From positions 1-64,000 of the forward strand of contig CAVEVQ010000009.1 of assembly GCA_963619325.1 (NCBI GenBank): DNA of 64,000 nt. The letters run 5' to 3'. Numbering within the stretch: position 1 is the stretch's first letter; every line of letters begins with the position of its first letter. Source of the DNA: UBA1181 sp963619325 (GTDB lineage Bacteria > Bacteroidota > Bacteroidia > Bacteroidales > Paludibacteraceae). Both the position numbers and the translations under genes were made by a program. The notes beneath the pieces were generated by a model. It was given only the letters and a program-made list of their open reading frames with translations, was not told the origin of the DNA and ran no database searches. Shown piece after piece: positions 1-8,021 of the stretch.

Positions 1-2
1 TA

Positions 3-68
3 CAAGGCTTCGGGCAGGATAATTATGCTCTTTTGAGTTTTAGCGGACAGCAATATTTAAAAATATGA
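3..68 (+). CDS. 3' end of an unidentified protein (partial)
   Basis: An open frame enters from the left edge and stops with TGA at 66-68, giving 21 residues ending in GQQYLKI. The segment is too short to assign a family. It would converge on htpG, whose stop lies about 27 bp further on. It could also be chance, because only 22 codons are visible. Confidence 0.35.
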   Translation, partial: QGFGQDNYALLSFSGQQYLKI

Positions 69-94
69 AAAACTTGAAAGATTACTGTGTACGA

Positions 95-2140
95 TTAAAT
101 CAAGTCGAAACTTCTCTTGATGAACTGGCTGAGCGACTCTCCTTTCAGCAGGTTGTTAGACAACAATGTGAGGTCAACTATTTGTTTTACAGCGTTTTGC
201 CCTTTTGAATATTCCTCGTAGATGGCTGTTCTCTCCTTCTTCTTGGCGTCTAAGTCGGCGTCAATCTGCTTCAACTCGTCTTTTATCGCTTCGGCTAAGT
301 CGGTCTCTTTTTTGTCTCCCTTGAGGTCGTCGCGCTTCTTCTCCAATTCGCTGATTTGAGACTCGATAGGTGCGACCTTGTCTTGTGTAGCCGATTTCTC
401 CTCGCTCAAAATTCTTTGGACTAAAGGGTGCGCTGTATTGACTACCATATTGAATGAATCCGGCATGTCTCCGTAGAAACTCATACCGCCTTGGGTTGCC
501 GCCATCTCTTTCATTCTGCGCATAAACTCGTTCTGCGTGATGTAGGCAGGTTGACCTTTCTCGTCCAAACTCTCAAATGATACAATGAAAGAATTCTTTC
601 CAGAGGTAGGTAGCTGCGTGCTGAAGATGGTCGTCAATGCGTTACGCTCACTGTCGGAAAGCTCGACTTTCTTGGCGTCGTCCTTCTGAATCAACCTGTC
701 AACAACGTCGGAGTCTACGCGTACGAAACGACTCTTGCCTTCCGACTGCTGTTCCAATTTACTGATGAAGTGGACATCTAACTGACCATCCATCAACAAT
801 ACATCATAACCCTTTTCTTTGGCTGCGTTGATGTAGAGGTGTTGAGCCTCTTCGTTGGTCGCGTAAAGATAGATTAGGTTTTTGTCTTTATCGGTTTGGT
901 TGGCTTCAATGAGTTTCTTGTACTCCTCAAGTGTGAAATATTTCCCTTCCACGTTTTTCAGTAGAACGAATTTCTCCGCTTTCTCCGAGAATTTTTCATC
1001 TGTCAAGATTCCGTATTCAATGAAAATCTTCAAATTGTCCCACTTGCTCTCAAAGTCGGCACGTTGCTGGTTGAAGATTTCCTGCAGACGGTCTGCCACT
1101 TTCTTGGTGATATGGTTGGAGATCTTCTTCACATTATTGTCGCTCTGGAGATAGCTACGGGAAACATTCAATGGAATGTCTGGGGAATCAATCACACCGT
1201 GCAATAGAGTGAGGAACTCAGGAACGATACCCTCTACAGAGTCAGTTACGAATACCTGGTTGCAGTAGAGTTGGATCTTGTTCTTCTGAATTTCAATGTT
1301 ATTTTTAATGCGGGGAAAGTAGAGAATACCTGTCAAGTTGAAAGGATAGTCTACGTTCAAGTGGATATAGAAAAGAGGATCCTCTGCATAAGGGTACAAC
1401 TCGTGATAGAAATTCTTGTAGTCTTCGTCTTTCAAGTCAGCAGGCTTCTTTGTCCATGCTGGCGTTGTGTTGTTGACAATGTTATCCTCTTCTGTCTCAA
1501 CTTGTTTGCCGTCTTTCCACTCTTTCTTCTTGCCGAAGGAGATAGGCACGGCAAGGAACTTGCAGTATTTGTTGAGCAGTTCTGAAATCTTGTTGTCTTC
1601 CAAGAACTCTTTGTTCTCATCGTCGATGTAGAGAACGATGTCAGTACCCCTCTCTGCCTTGTCTATGTTTTCAATAGTGTATTCAGGACTTCCATCGCAA
1701 CTCCATTTTACGGCTTGCGCGCCCTCTTTATATGACTTTGTGACGATCTCCACTTTCTTGGAAACCATAAAAGAGGAGTAGAAACCTAATCCGAAATGGC
1801 CGATGATAGCGTTGGCGTCGTTCTTGTATTTCTCCAAAAACTCCTCCGCCCCGGAGAATGCAATTTGATTGATGTATTTGTCAATCTCTTCTTCGGTCAT
1901 ACCGATACCATGGTCGGAGATGGTAAGAGTTCCTGCTTCTTTATCTAATTTCACTCTTACTGTTGTGTCTCCCAACTCTCCTTTGAAATCGCCCACAGAA
2001 GAGAGTGTCTTTAGTTTTTGAGTGGCATCAACAGCGTTTGAAACTACTTCACGAAGAAAAATATCGTGGTCGCTATATAGAAATTTTTTGATGACGGGGA
2101 AGATGTTGTCTGTCGTTACCCCAATGTTTCCTTTCTGCAT
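95..2140 (-). CDS. htpG: Molecular chaperone HtpG (Hsp90 family)
   Basis: Cytosolic ATP-dependent Hsp90-type chaperone that helps fold and stabilise client proteins. The 681 residues are slightly longer than in E. coli. The N-terminal GHKL ATPase domain (about 1-230) shows FLREVVSNAVDA with Glu31 and Asn35, the ATP-binding Asp76 in SDHGIGMT, and the lid segment GHFGLGFYSSF near 114-124. The middle domain follows (FPRIKNNIEIQKNKIQLYCN region). The C-terminal part contains a Lys/Glu-rich stretch near 590-640 that looks like an inserted coiled coil. The start MQKGNIGV is supported by the family-typical N-terminus. It is a single-gene unit; the next gene upstream has its own terminator. Identification is firm. 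Confidence 0.97.
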   Translation of the reverse strand: MQKGNIGVTTDNIFPVIKKFLYSDHDIFLREVVSNAVDATQKLKTLSSVGDFKGELGDTTVRVKLDKEAGTLTISDHGIGMTEEEIDKYINQIAFSGAEEFLEKYKNDANAIIGHFGLGFYSSFMVSKKVEIVTKSYKEGAQAVKWSCDGSPEYTIENIDKAERGTDIVLYIDDENKEFLEDNKISELLNKYCKFLAVPISFGKKKEWKDGKQVETEEDNIVNNTTPAWTKKPADLKDEDYKNFYHELYPYAEDPLFYIHLNVDYPFNLTGILYFPRIKNNIEIQKNKIQLYCNQVFVTDSVEGIVPEFLTLLHGVIDSPDIPLNVSRSYLQSDNNVKKISNHITKKVADRLQEIFNQQRADFESKWDNLKIFIEYGILTDEKFSEKAEKFVLLKNVEGKYFTLEEYKKLIEANQTDKDKNLIYLYATNEEAQHLYINAAKEKGYDVLLMDGQLDVHFISKLEQQSEGKSRFVRVDSDVVDRLIQKDDAKKVELSDSERNALTTIFSTQLPTSGKNSFIVSFESLDEKGQPAYITQNEFMRRMKEMAATQGGMSFYGDMPDSFNMVVNTAHPLVQRILSEEKSATQDKVAPIESQISELEKKRDDLKGDKKETDLAEAIKDELKQIDADLDAKKKERTAIYEEYSKGQNAVKQIVDLTLLSNNLLKGESLSQFIKRSFDLI

Positions 2141-2321
2141 ATTATCTTTTTTTTATTTGTCGTACTTTAGAGTCCGAAGACTTTCATAGAAACGTGTGTC
2201 AAATAATATGCCAAGGGACAATAGAACGATAAAGACTGCCAAACTGTCAGTAAAATGGTTGCCGGTCTGCCAAATGAGCAGTTGTAGTTTTTCATACTCT
2301 CGAGGTTTTTTATTATATGGT

Positions 2322-2365
2322 AAAAAATAAAGACTCCGCAAGCACATTTTAACTTGCGGAGTCTT
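2322..2365 (-). terminator. Rho-independent terminator after the C1 peptidase gene
   Basis: Inverted repeat: AAGACTCCGCAAG (2330-2342) pairs with CTTGCGGAGTCTT (2353-2365) around a 10-nt loop. Read on the minus strand the stem is followed by TTATTTTTTA. It sits 42 bp beyond the stop of the papain-like peptidase gene and separates it from htpG. Confidence 0.85.
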
Positions 2366-2406
2366 GTCCCTTACAGAAAGAAAGTCGTACTTTTCTTCAA
2401 GTGCGC

Positions 2407-3852
2407 TTATTTTCTGTTATGCTCTTTGATGAGTGCGTTTTCAATTTCGCTGTTTCTGTAGGCGTTAGGGTTGTAAGAACTTACCAAAGTGCGGTTGTTT
2501 GCGATTGTTTGAGGCAATCCTGCGATTTGGTTTCCTGTGATGAAGAATGGCTCGACAGACTCTGCGGTTACAAAAGCAAAGTTGTTTGAACGATTGCTGT
2601 CGCCTTGCTCATTGTATGGGTCGGCGATGAGAGCCAAGCAATATTTCCCGTCTGGCATGTTTGCAGGTATCGTGTAGGTATAGGTGTAGGTCGCTTCGCT
2701 GCCAGACGTTAAGGCTGTCTCGTTCTTTGTTTCCATTACGAAATAGTGGTTGGCAAAGTGTTTCGCCTTGAACAAAATGTATGCCACGGAGTAATCTCCT
2801 GCTTCAATCGTCGTCTTGGAGTCGTTTCTCATGGTGTAGGTGACTGTGCGAGTGCCATCGCCATTGTTGACATCTGACTTAACAGATACAGAAACGTCTG
2901 GTCCGGAAGCTGCGGAAGTCGATCTTATCGATGAAGTGGTGGTTTGGTTGCTCGCGGTCCATACTCCGAAAGCAAACTGACTAACAAAAAAGTCGTAGCC
3001 GACCCAGATCGAACCGTTGTCTCCCCAGTCTGTTTGACCCCAGGAGTTTCTCAAACGAAATGCCCTTTTGCTATCGTCGTATCCAACCACTGCCATTGCG
3101 TGATATGCGTGCTGACCGTTGTATGTGTCGTTGTCGGAGGTGATGACGTTAGAACTGTTCCATGACATGAACCTGTCTCCTAACTTGGCACCTACAACAA
3201 CGGGACCTTTCTGCAAGTACGCCTTGATATTGTCGACGCTCATGCCGTATGCTTTGCCCGTTGTACTCATTTCTGCGGAGTAGGCTACGATACGATATTG
3301 CGCTAATTTGTATGAAGAGCCTTTCCCGGAAACACCGTCGCAAGTCATCTTGCTGTTTGTGAAAGGAACTTGAGACATGGTCGCACATCCGCTTGAAATC
3401 AATGTCTGGAAAGCAGGGTCGAAGTTTGAACCATTGCAATTTGTTGATTTCCCTGAGGTTGGCATAAGATGCCAAAGATCGACAGGGCTACATTGTTGAG
3501 TGGATAAACTTGGAGACGTCCATCTTCCGCTCATCACGTTCAATGCTGTTTGCAGATTGTAGCCGGTAGCCCAAACAACACATGTTCCGTACGAACCTTG
3601 ATTCCCTATAGGAGGAAATTTACTTTCCCAATTTACCTTGGTTTCAGTAACCTCGTCAGACAAATCATCTGCTGTCTCTTGGTCGTCAACATCCTCGGCT
3701 TCTGGATTATAACCAAATGCGTTTAGTATCTCTGTGATAATCTCCGTAACAGTGTTTATTGTTTCATCGTCACACGAAGTGAGAAAAATAGAGTTGAACA
3801 TAAGGCAAGGAATAATTGCCCAAACACTTAATTTTTGTCTAATTTTTGTCAT
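2407..3852 (-). CDS. Papain-like (C1A family) cysteine peptidase lipoprotein
   Basis: Predicted surface or periplasmic lipoprotein peptidase, 481 residues. A signal peptide ends in lipobox LTSC (Cys27). An acidic low-complexity linker (about 50-72, rich in D/E) follows. The C1A catalytic domain shows QGSYGTCVVWA with nucleophile Cys91, HAYHAMAVVGY with His251, and RNSWGQTDWG with Asn269, the papain triad in the right order. Residues about 315-430 look like a CARDB-type beta-sandwich (VSVKSDVNNGDGTRTVTYTM ... DGKYCLALIAD). No propeptide like that of eukaryotic papains is visible, so activation may differ. Substrate is unknown. It appears monocistronic with its own terminator. The family call is firm; location and role are inferred. 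Confidence 0.85.
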   Translation of the reverse strand: MTKIRQKLSVWAIIPCLMFNSIFLTSCDDETINTVTEIITEILNAFGYNPEAEDVDDQETADDLSDEVTETKVNWESKFPPIGNQGSYGTCVVWATGYNLQTALNVMSGRWTSPSLSTQQCSPVDLWHLMPTSGKSTNCNGSNFDPAFQTLISSGCATMSQVPFTNSKMTCDGVSGKGSSYKLAQYRIVAYSAEMSTTGKAYGMSVDNIKAYLQKGPVVVGAKLGDRFMSWNSSNVITSDNDTYNGQHAYHAMAVVGYDDSKRAFRLRNSWGQTDWGDNGSIWVGYDFFVSQFAFGVWTASNQTTTSSIRSTSAASGPDVSVSVKSDVNNGDGTRTVTYTMRNDSKTTIEAGDYSVAYILFKAKHFANHYFVMETKNETALTSGSEATYTYTYTIPANMPDGKYCLALIADPYNEQGDSNRSNNFAFVTAESVEPFFITGNQIAGLPQTIANNRTLVSSYNPNAYRNSEIENALIKEHNRK

Positions 3853-4052
3853 ATAGTTTGCTATTTGTTGTAATATAAAAACAGTTATCTCCTTTTGTTA
3901 AAAATGCCAATGTCAAGATTTTTTTTCAACAATGACATGAACAGTCTTATTTCTAATTAAAACCTGAATTTTTAATGTTCCAAAAATAGTAATTTGAGAA
4001 AAATAACGATAACTTTTTAGCCAAATTTGAAGATTTGTCATAGAGTTATTCT

Positions 4053-4709
4053 CTATAATCTTTTAAATTTTTCAATGTCTTCCCGATATTCGAATATGTC
4101 GAATCGCTTTATCCCCATTTTTTCTAATTTTTCCTTGCTTTGTTCAACATCTTTTCGGGTGTTGTGATGGGGGATAATCGGTAGGCGTACTGTGATTGCT
4201 TCTGTCCCAACGTTTTTTGTCAACCAAAGAAGGTTGTCGAACACTCTTTGGTTGGATGCCCCTGTGTATTGATGGTAAATTTCGTTGTTTGTTTCTTTCA
4301 TATCAACGATGAAGTGCTTGATGCGAGGAGCTACTTTTTCAATATGGGTGAGTGGCACATTGAGGGAGGTCTCAAGGTTGATGCGCCATTGAGGGTTGCA
4401 AAGAACACCAAATGTCTGTATAAAGTCGGGATAGAGCAAGGGTTCTCCTCCTCCAAAGGTGATGCCTCCTTCTGTGTACAAAAAATAGAGATTGTCTATG
4501 CAAACAGTCTCCAATAACGCTTCTGGAGTGTATCGTTTATAGTTTCTAACATCGTCTTGCCATGATTGAGGATTAAGACAAAACCGACAGCGTAGAGGGC
4601 AACCCCATAACCCTACAAGGGTCGTAACACCCTCTCCATCCGTAGACATCCTTAATCTATGGATACCGATGATGGGCACCTCAAGTTCTTTTTCTAAGTG
4701 TTTTTCCAA
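4053..4709 (-). CDS. Radical SAM protein (pyruvate formate-lyase activase-like), paired with the upstream cysteine-motif protein
   Basis: 218-residue radical SAM enzyme. The CPLRCRFC motif (CxxxCxxC) near residues 36-43 binds the [4Fe-4S] cluster that cleaves S-adenosylmethionine, and GGITFGGGEP supplies the SAM-binding GGE motif. Fold and length resemble glycyl-radical-enzyme activases, but no extra ferredoxin domain and no glycyl radical enzyme gene lie nearby. The start is TTG at 4709, immediately after the TAA stop of the upstream gene (TAATTG), which implies translational coupling. Residues before the motif (IHRLRMSTDGEGVTTLVGLWG) are typical of the family and need this early start. The partner gene and the missing glycyl radical target suggest it modifies something else, perhaps its partner. 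From memory, Bacteroidales carry a described rSAM/lipoprotein gene pair like this; I could not check that. Confidence 0.85.
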   Translation of the reverse strand: MEKHLEKELEVPIIGIHRLRMSTDGEGVTTLVGLWGCPLRCRFCLNPQSWQDDVRNYKRYTPEALLETVCIDNLYFLYTEGGITFGGGEPLLYPDFIQTFGVLCNPQWRINLETSLNVPLTHIEKVAPRIKHFIVDMKETNNEIYHQYTGASNQRVFDNLLWLTKNVGTEAITVRLPIIPHHNTRKDVEQSKEKLEKMGIKRFDIFEYREDIEKFKRL

Positions 4710-5384
4710 TTATTTCGCTTTTGAAAATTTAAATTCAAGGGGAATCTCGTAGTCAAGTCCTTCTTCATACTCGGCGCCCTCCAACGACTCGTGCATTTTT
4801 TCTAATGCAACCTTAATGGCTTTTTTGAATAGGTTGTCTGCTTCCCCTTCAAATAATAAATCTGAAATTTCCCCGTCGTGTCCATATTTAAATTTGACGG
4901 TTACGGAGGCTTCTGTCTTCGTCATTACTAATTCGGCGGGATATTCTACATTGTTAATCAGATAATTGGCTACTGTCTCTTGAGTTGGTTTAGGAATATA
5001 GGGAACATCGCCCTCTAAATCCTCGTTCTTTATTTCTGCCACAGCGTATGAACTTGAGATGGTCGGCTCTTCGCCTGTGTTTGTCTCGTTGCTTGCATAG
5101 TTCGTAGTGTCTGTCGGGAAATCTCGCGGTATGTCTCCAACCTCTGACGCACAAGCGGAAAGCGAAATGGCCATACCCGCAGAAAGAGCAATGACTTTTC
5201 CCATGCTACTGCGCTTGTCTATCTCATTTTGCAAGTAGACCAACTCGGAATCGCATTTGGGGCATGTTCCCGTACATTCCCCTTTGAAATCACACTCTTT
5301 TGTGTTGAATGGAATATTGTTTTCTTTTGCTACCTTAACGCGTATTTCCCTTAGTATTTTACATTTTTCTTTTCCTGTGTTCAT
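4710..5384 (-). CDS. Cysteine-motif protein with internal lipobox-like segment and TonB-C-like domain
   Basis: 224 residues in three parts. The N-terminal 50 residues hold a motif C31-x5-C37-x3-C41-x2-C44 (ECDFKGECTGTCPKC), plausible for Zn or Fe-S binding, plus Cys8. A single hydrophobic segment at about 63-78 ends in LSAC, a lipobox. A polar linker leads to a C-terminal domain (about 125-224) resembling TonB-C: VEYPAELV, then VTVKFKYGHDGEISDL. Met61 just before the hydrophobic segment could be an alternative start producing a lipoprotein without the cysteine head, but the long frame is preceded by a reasonable A-rich leader and the cysteine head looks constrained. The gene ends exactly where the radical SAM gene begins, so the two are expected to work together. 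Function is unknown. Confidence 0.8.
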   Translation of the reverse strand: MNTGKEKCKILREIRVKVAKENNIPFNTKECDFKGECTGTCPKCDSELVYLQNEIDKRSSMGKVIALSAGMAISLSACASEVGDIPRDFPTDTTNYASNETNTGEEPTISSSYAVAEIKNEDLEGDVPYIPKPTQETVANYLINNVEYPAELVMTKTEASVTVKFKYGHDGEISDLLFEGEADNLFKKAIKVALEKMHESLEGAEYEEGLDYEIPLEFKFSKAK

Positions 5385-5534
5385 ATTCTTTTTTTTGTAA
5401 ATGTAGTAAAAAAATGAAATGTCTGTATATATTTGCTAATGATATTTTTTGAAACTATATGATAGGAGTTTCAAAGTGATTAAACCTAAACTTGAGGATT
5501 TTCATGTATTATCATATTATAAAACCGTATTACA

Positions 5535-7862
5535 ATGTTATTAAGAAAAAAATGTTTTTTCGCATCGCTGGCTTTTCTATGCGGTGCAGTGAGTGTGGAT
5601 GCTGCTATAAGCATCTCTAAATCAGGTGGATGGCTTGAGTCTGCATACGTTGAGTGGACTAATGATTCGCAGTATGATTCCTACAATGTCTATTGTAAGT
5701 CGACTTCCGGTGCCTATGAGAAAATCGATGATGCGTTGGTGCGTAACTATGGTGCTACGGGTCGCGCGGATGTGCTGGGGTTGTCTGCTGGCGACTATCA
5801 ATTGAAAGTCGTGCCTGCCTCTAATGGTAGCGAGGTCTCTGCTTCGGCTGTCGAAACATCCTCGTTGACGGTGCTTGCCCATGATCGTAGCGGTTTCGCC
5901 TTTTCTGGTCAAACCACGCCAGGTGCTTATCAAGCGGATGGAACTTTGAAGAGTGGGGCGGTCGTCCTTTACGTTACGGAGAGCAACAAAGACAAAATCC
6001 CAATGGAGATAATAACGAGTAGCAAGGGTGATAAAACGTCTTGTACGGGTATTGTCGCAATACTAACTGCTATTAAAAAAGGATACGAAACACGTCCTTT
6101 TTCCATTCGTTTTATTGGAGATGTGACAAATGGAGGACTGATTGGTTCTAGTAGCGACTTTAAAGGCGATATTATGGTCGACTTGAGTGCTAAAAACGAT
6201 CAAAGTCTGACTACGCCTATGACTATCGAAGGTGTGGGTGTCGATGCTACCGCTAATGGTTGGGGTGTTCGTCTTAAAAATGCTAATTATGTGGAGGTGC
6301 GTAACTTAGGTTTCATCAACTGCGACAGCAATGAGGGCGATAACATTGGTCTTCAACAAGGAAACAATTATGTATGGGTTCACCACAATGATATGTTTTA
6401 TGGAAATGCAGGCTCTGATGCCGACCAAGTGAAAGGCGATGGCGCACTCGATTGTAAAAAGTCTAACTGGATCACTTTTTCGTATAACCATTTCGTGGAC
6501 AATGGAAAATGCAATCTTTTGGGACTAAGCGAAGGTATAAAGAGTTATGAAGATAATGCGTATTACATCACCTATCATCACAATTGGTACGATCACTCTG
6601 ATAGTCGCCACCCTCGTTGCCGTTTTTACAATGCGCACGTTTATAACAACTACTACGATGGAAACGCTAAATATGGTGCGGGAAGTACCCTTGGAAGTTC
6701 TGTCTATATGCAGAACAACTATTTCCGTAACTGCAAATACCCAATGCTCACCTCTATGCAGGGTTCTGATCTTTATGCCACGTCTAATGAAAGAAGTGTA
6801 GACAATGCCACTTTCTCAAAAGAGGATGGTGGTACAATCAAAGCATACGGTAATGTGATGGTTGGTTCTTACTATTTCATACCTTACAACGCTTCTTACA
6901 TCTATACGGACGGAAAGGAAGAGGCGTCCTCAGTTCGTGGAATCAACACAAGCGAAGATTTTGACGCGATTGTGGTGGATGATCCTTCTAAGGAAATCTC
7001 TAATAGCATCACTTCTTATGAAGGAGCGAACTACTACAGCAATTTTGATATTATAAAAGATGAGGTGAAAAATGCAAATGTTGATGCTACAGAGGACGTG
7101 GTTTCTGTTGTTACTGGTGCATACGGTGCTGGTCGATTGGAGCATGGAGACATTTCGTGGACTTTCAAAGAAAGTGATGATGAGAGCTATAATGTGGATG
7201 AAGACTTAAAGGCTCTTGTTACAAACTATACGTCTACTTTGGTAGGTTTCTACGGTGAAGTGGCTGACACCTCAAGCAATGGTGGAGACACTGAGGTTGA
7301 CCCTACAGACCCAGATACACCAGACGAAACAGAGCCTGTCGTCGTAAAGGGAATGACTTGCTACTTCACGGGCGGAACTCCTTCAAACCCAACTTTTTAC
7401 ACGTTCCTAAACGACAACTATGCGATCGGTAAGGATAAGGCGGTTGTCAACGACACCACTTACGAAGATGGTTTGAAGATGGAGTCAGCAACTTCTATTA
7501 CTTTCACAACCACCGAGACGTCTACTATCACATTAGTATTTGGAAGTACCAATACTCCAAGCGTCAAATTGGATGACGTTGTTAATACGAAATTGGCAGA
7601 TGCAACAATCTCAGGTAATGTGTTGACAATCAAGAATGTGACTGCAGGTACGCATACATTGACCAAGTCAAATACCTGTAACCTCTATTACATTTCTGTT
7701 TCATACGATAGTTCAACTGGCGTTTCTCTAATTTTGCAGGAAGATGCGGAAGAGTTGGAAGGCCCGATTTTCGACTGTTGGGGTAGACGTCACGACAAGA
7801 GCCAGCTTAAACCTATGTATGTCTATATCAACAATGGAAATCGTTTTATGATTAAAAGATAA
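5535..7862 (+). CDS. Secreted pectate lyase, PL1 family
   Basis: 775-residue exported pectin-degrading enzyme that cleaves polygalacturonate by beta-elimination. A signal peptide spans about 1-24 (ends VDAA). A fibronectin-III-like module follows (about 25-115). The PL1 parallel beta-helix core spans about 120-460: VWVHHND near 279, GDGALDCKKSNWITFSYNHF near 303-322, YHHNWYDHSDSRHPRCRF near 345-363 with the catalytic-type Arg, and HVYNNYYDG. A D/T/P linker (about 585-605) leads to a C-terminal beta-rich module and a short tail with a GRR...YVYINNGNRFMIKR pattern that resembles Bacteroidales secretion tails. The gene diverges from the radical SAM unit across 150 bp and has its own terminator. 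The PL1 call is firm; the C-terminal modules are not named with confidence. Confidence 0.9.
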   Translation: MLLRKKCFFASLAFLCGAVSVDAAISISKSGGWLESAYVEWTNDSQYDSYNVYCKSTSGAYEKIDDALVRNYGATGRADVLGLSAGDYQLKVVPASNGSEVSASAVETSSLTVLAHDRSGFAFSGQTTPGAYQADGTLKSGAVVLYVTESNKDKIPMEIITSSKGDKTSCTGIVAILTAIKKGYETRPFSIRFIGDVTNGGLIGSSSDFKGDIMVDLSAKNDQSLTTPMTIEGVGVDATANGWGVRLKNANYVEVRNLGFINCDSNEGDNIGLQQGNNYVWVHHNDMFYGNAGSDADQVKGDGALDCKKSNWITFSYNHFVDNGKCNLLGLSEGIKSYEDNAYYITYHHNWYDHSDSRHPRCRFYNAHVYNNYYDGNAKYGAGSTLGSSVYMQNNYFRNCKYPMLTSMQGSDLYATSNERSVDNATFSKEDGGTIKAYGNVMVGSYYFIPYNASYIYTDGKEEASSVRGINTSEDFDAIVVDDPSKEISNSITSYEGANYYSNFDIIKDEVKNANVDATEDVVSVVTGAYGAGRLEHGDISWTFKESDDESYNVDEDLKALVTNYTSTLVGFYGEVADTSSNGGDTEVDPTDPDTPDETEPVVVKGMTCYFTGGTPSNPTFYTFLNDNYAIGKDKAVVNDTTYEDGLKMESATSITFTTTETSTITLVFGSTNTPSVKLDDVVNTKLADATISGNVLTIKNVTAGTHTLTKSNTCNLYYISVSYDSSTGVSLILQEDAEELEGPIFDCWGRRHDKSQLKPMYVYINNGNRFMIKR

Positions 7863-7916
7863 TTGATTTTTAAAGGATAGGATTTATAAAAAGAAATTTC
7901 TGATTTTCAAATAGAG

Positions 7917-7952
7917 AAAGACCTCTGTCAATGACGATAGAGGTCTTTTTTT
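7917..7952 (+). terminator. Rho-independent terminator after the pectate lyase gene
   Basis: AAAGACCTCT (7917-7926) pairs with AGAGGTCTTT (7939-7948), followed by a T run to 7952. It lies 54 bp past the stop codon. Confidence 0.88.
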
Positions 7953-7964
7953 GTCAAAAAATGC

Positions 7965-7972
7965 TAAATTTG
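7965..7972 (+). promoter_or_regulatory. Putative Bacteroidetes -7 promoter element (TAAATTTG) for the YfhO-family gene
   Basis: Matches TAnnTTTG 50 bp before the ATG at 8022 and just after the preceding terminator. No TTTG at the ideal -33 spacing was seen, so support rests on the -7 element and context. Confidence 0.45.
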
Positions 7973-8021
7973 TATGTTCATAATGAGTTTTTGCTTTGAA
8001 TAACAATATTTTATAATATAA

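Noticed and set aside
2153..2347. 64-codon minus-strand frame between htpG and the C1 peptidase gene
   Set aside because: It covers the terminator stem and has no family features or ribosome site; judged a chance frame.
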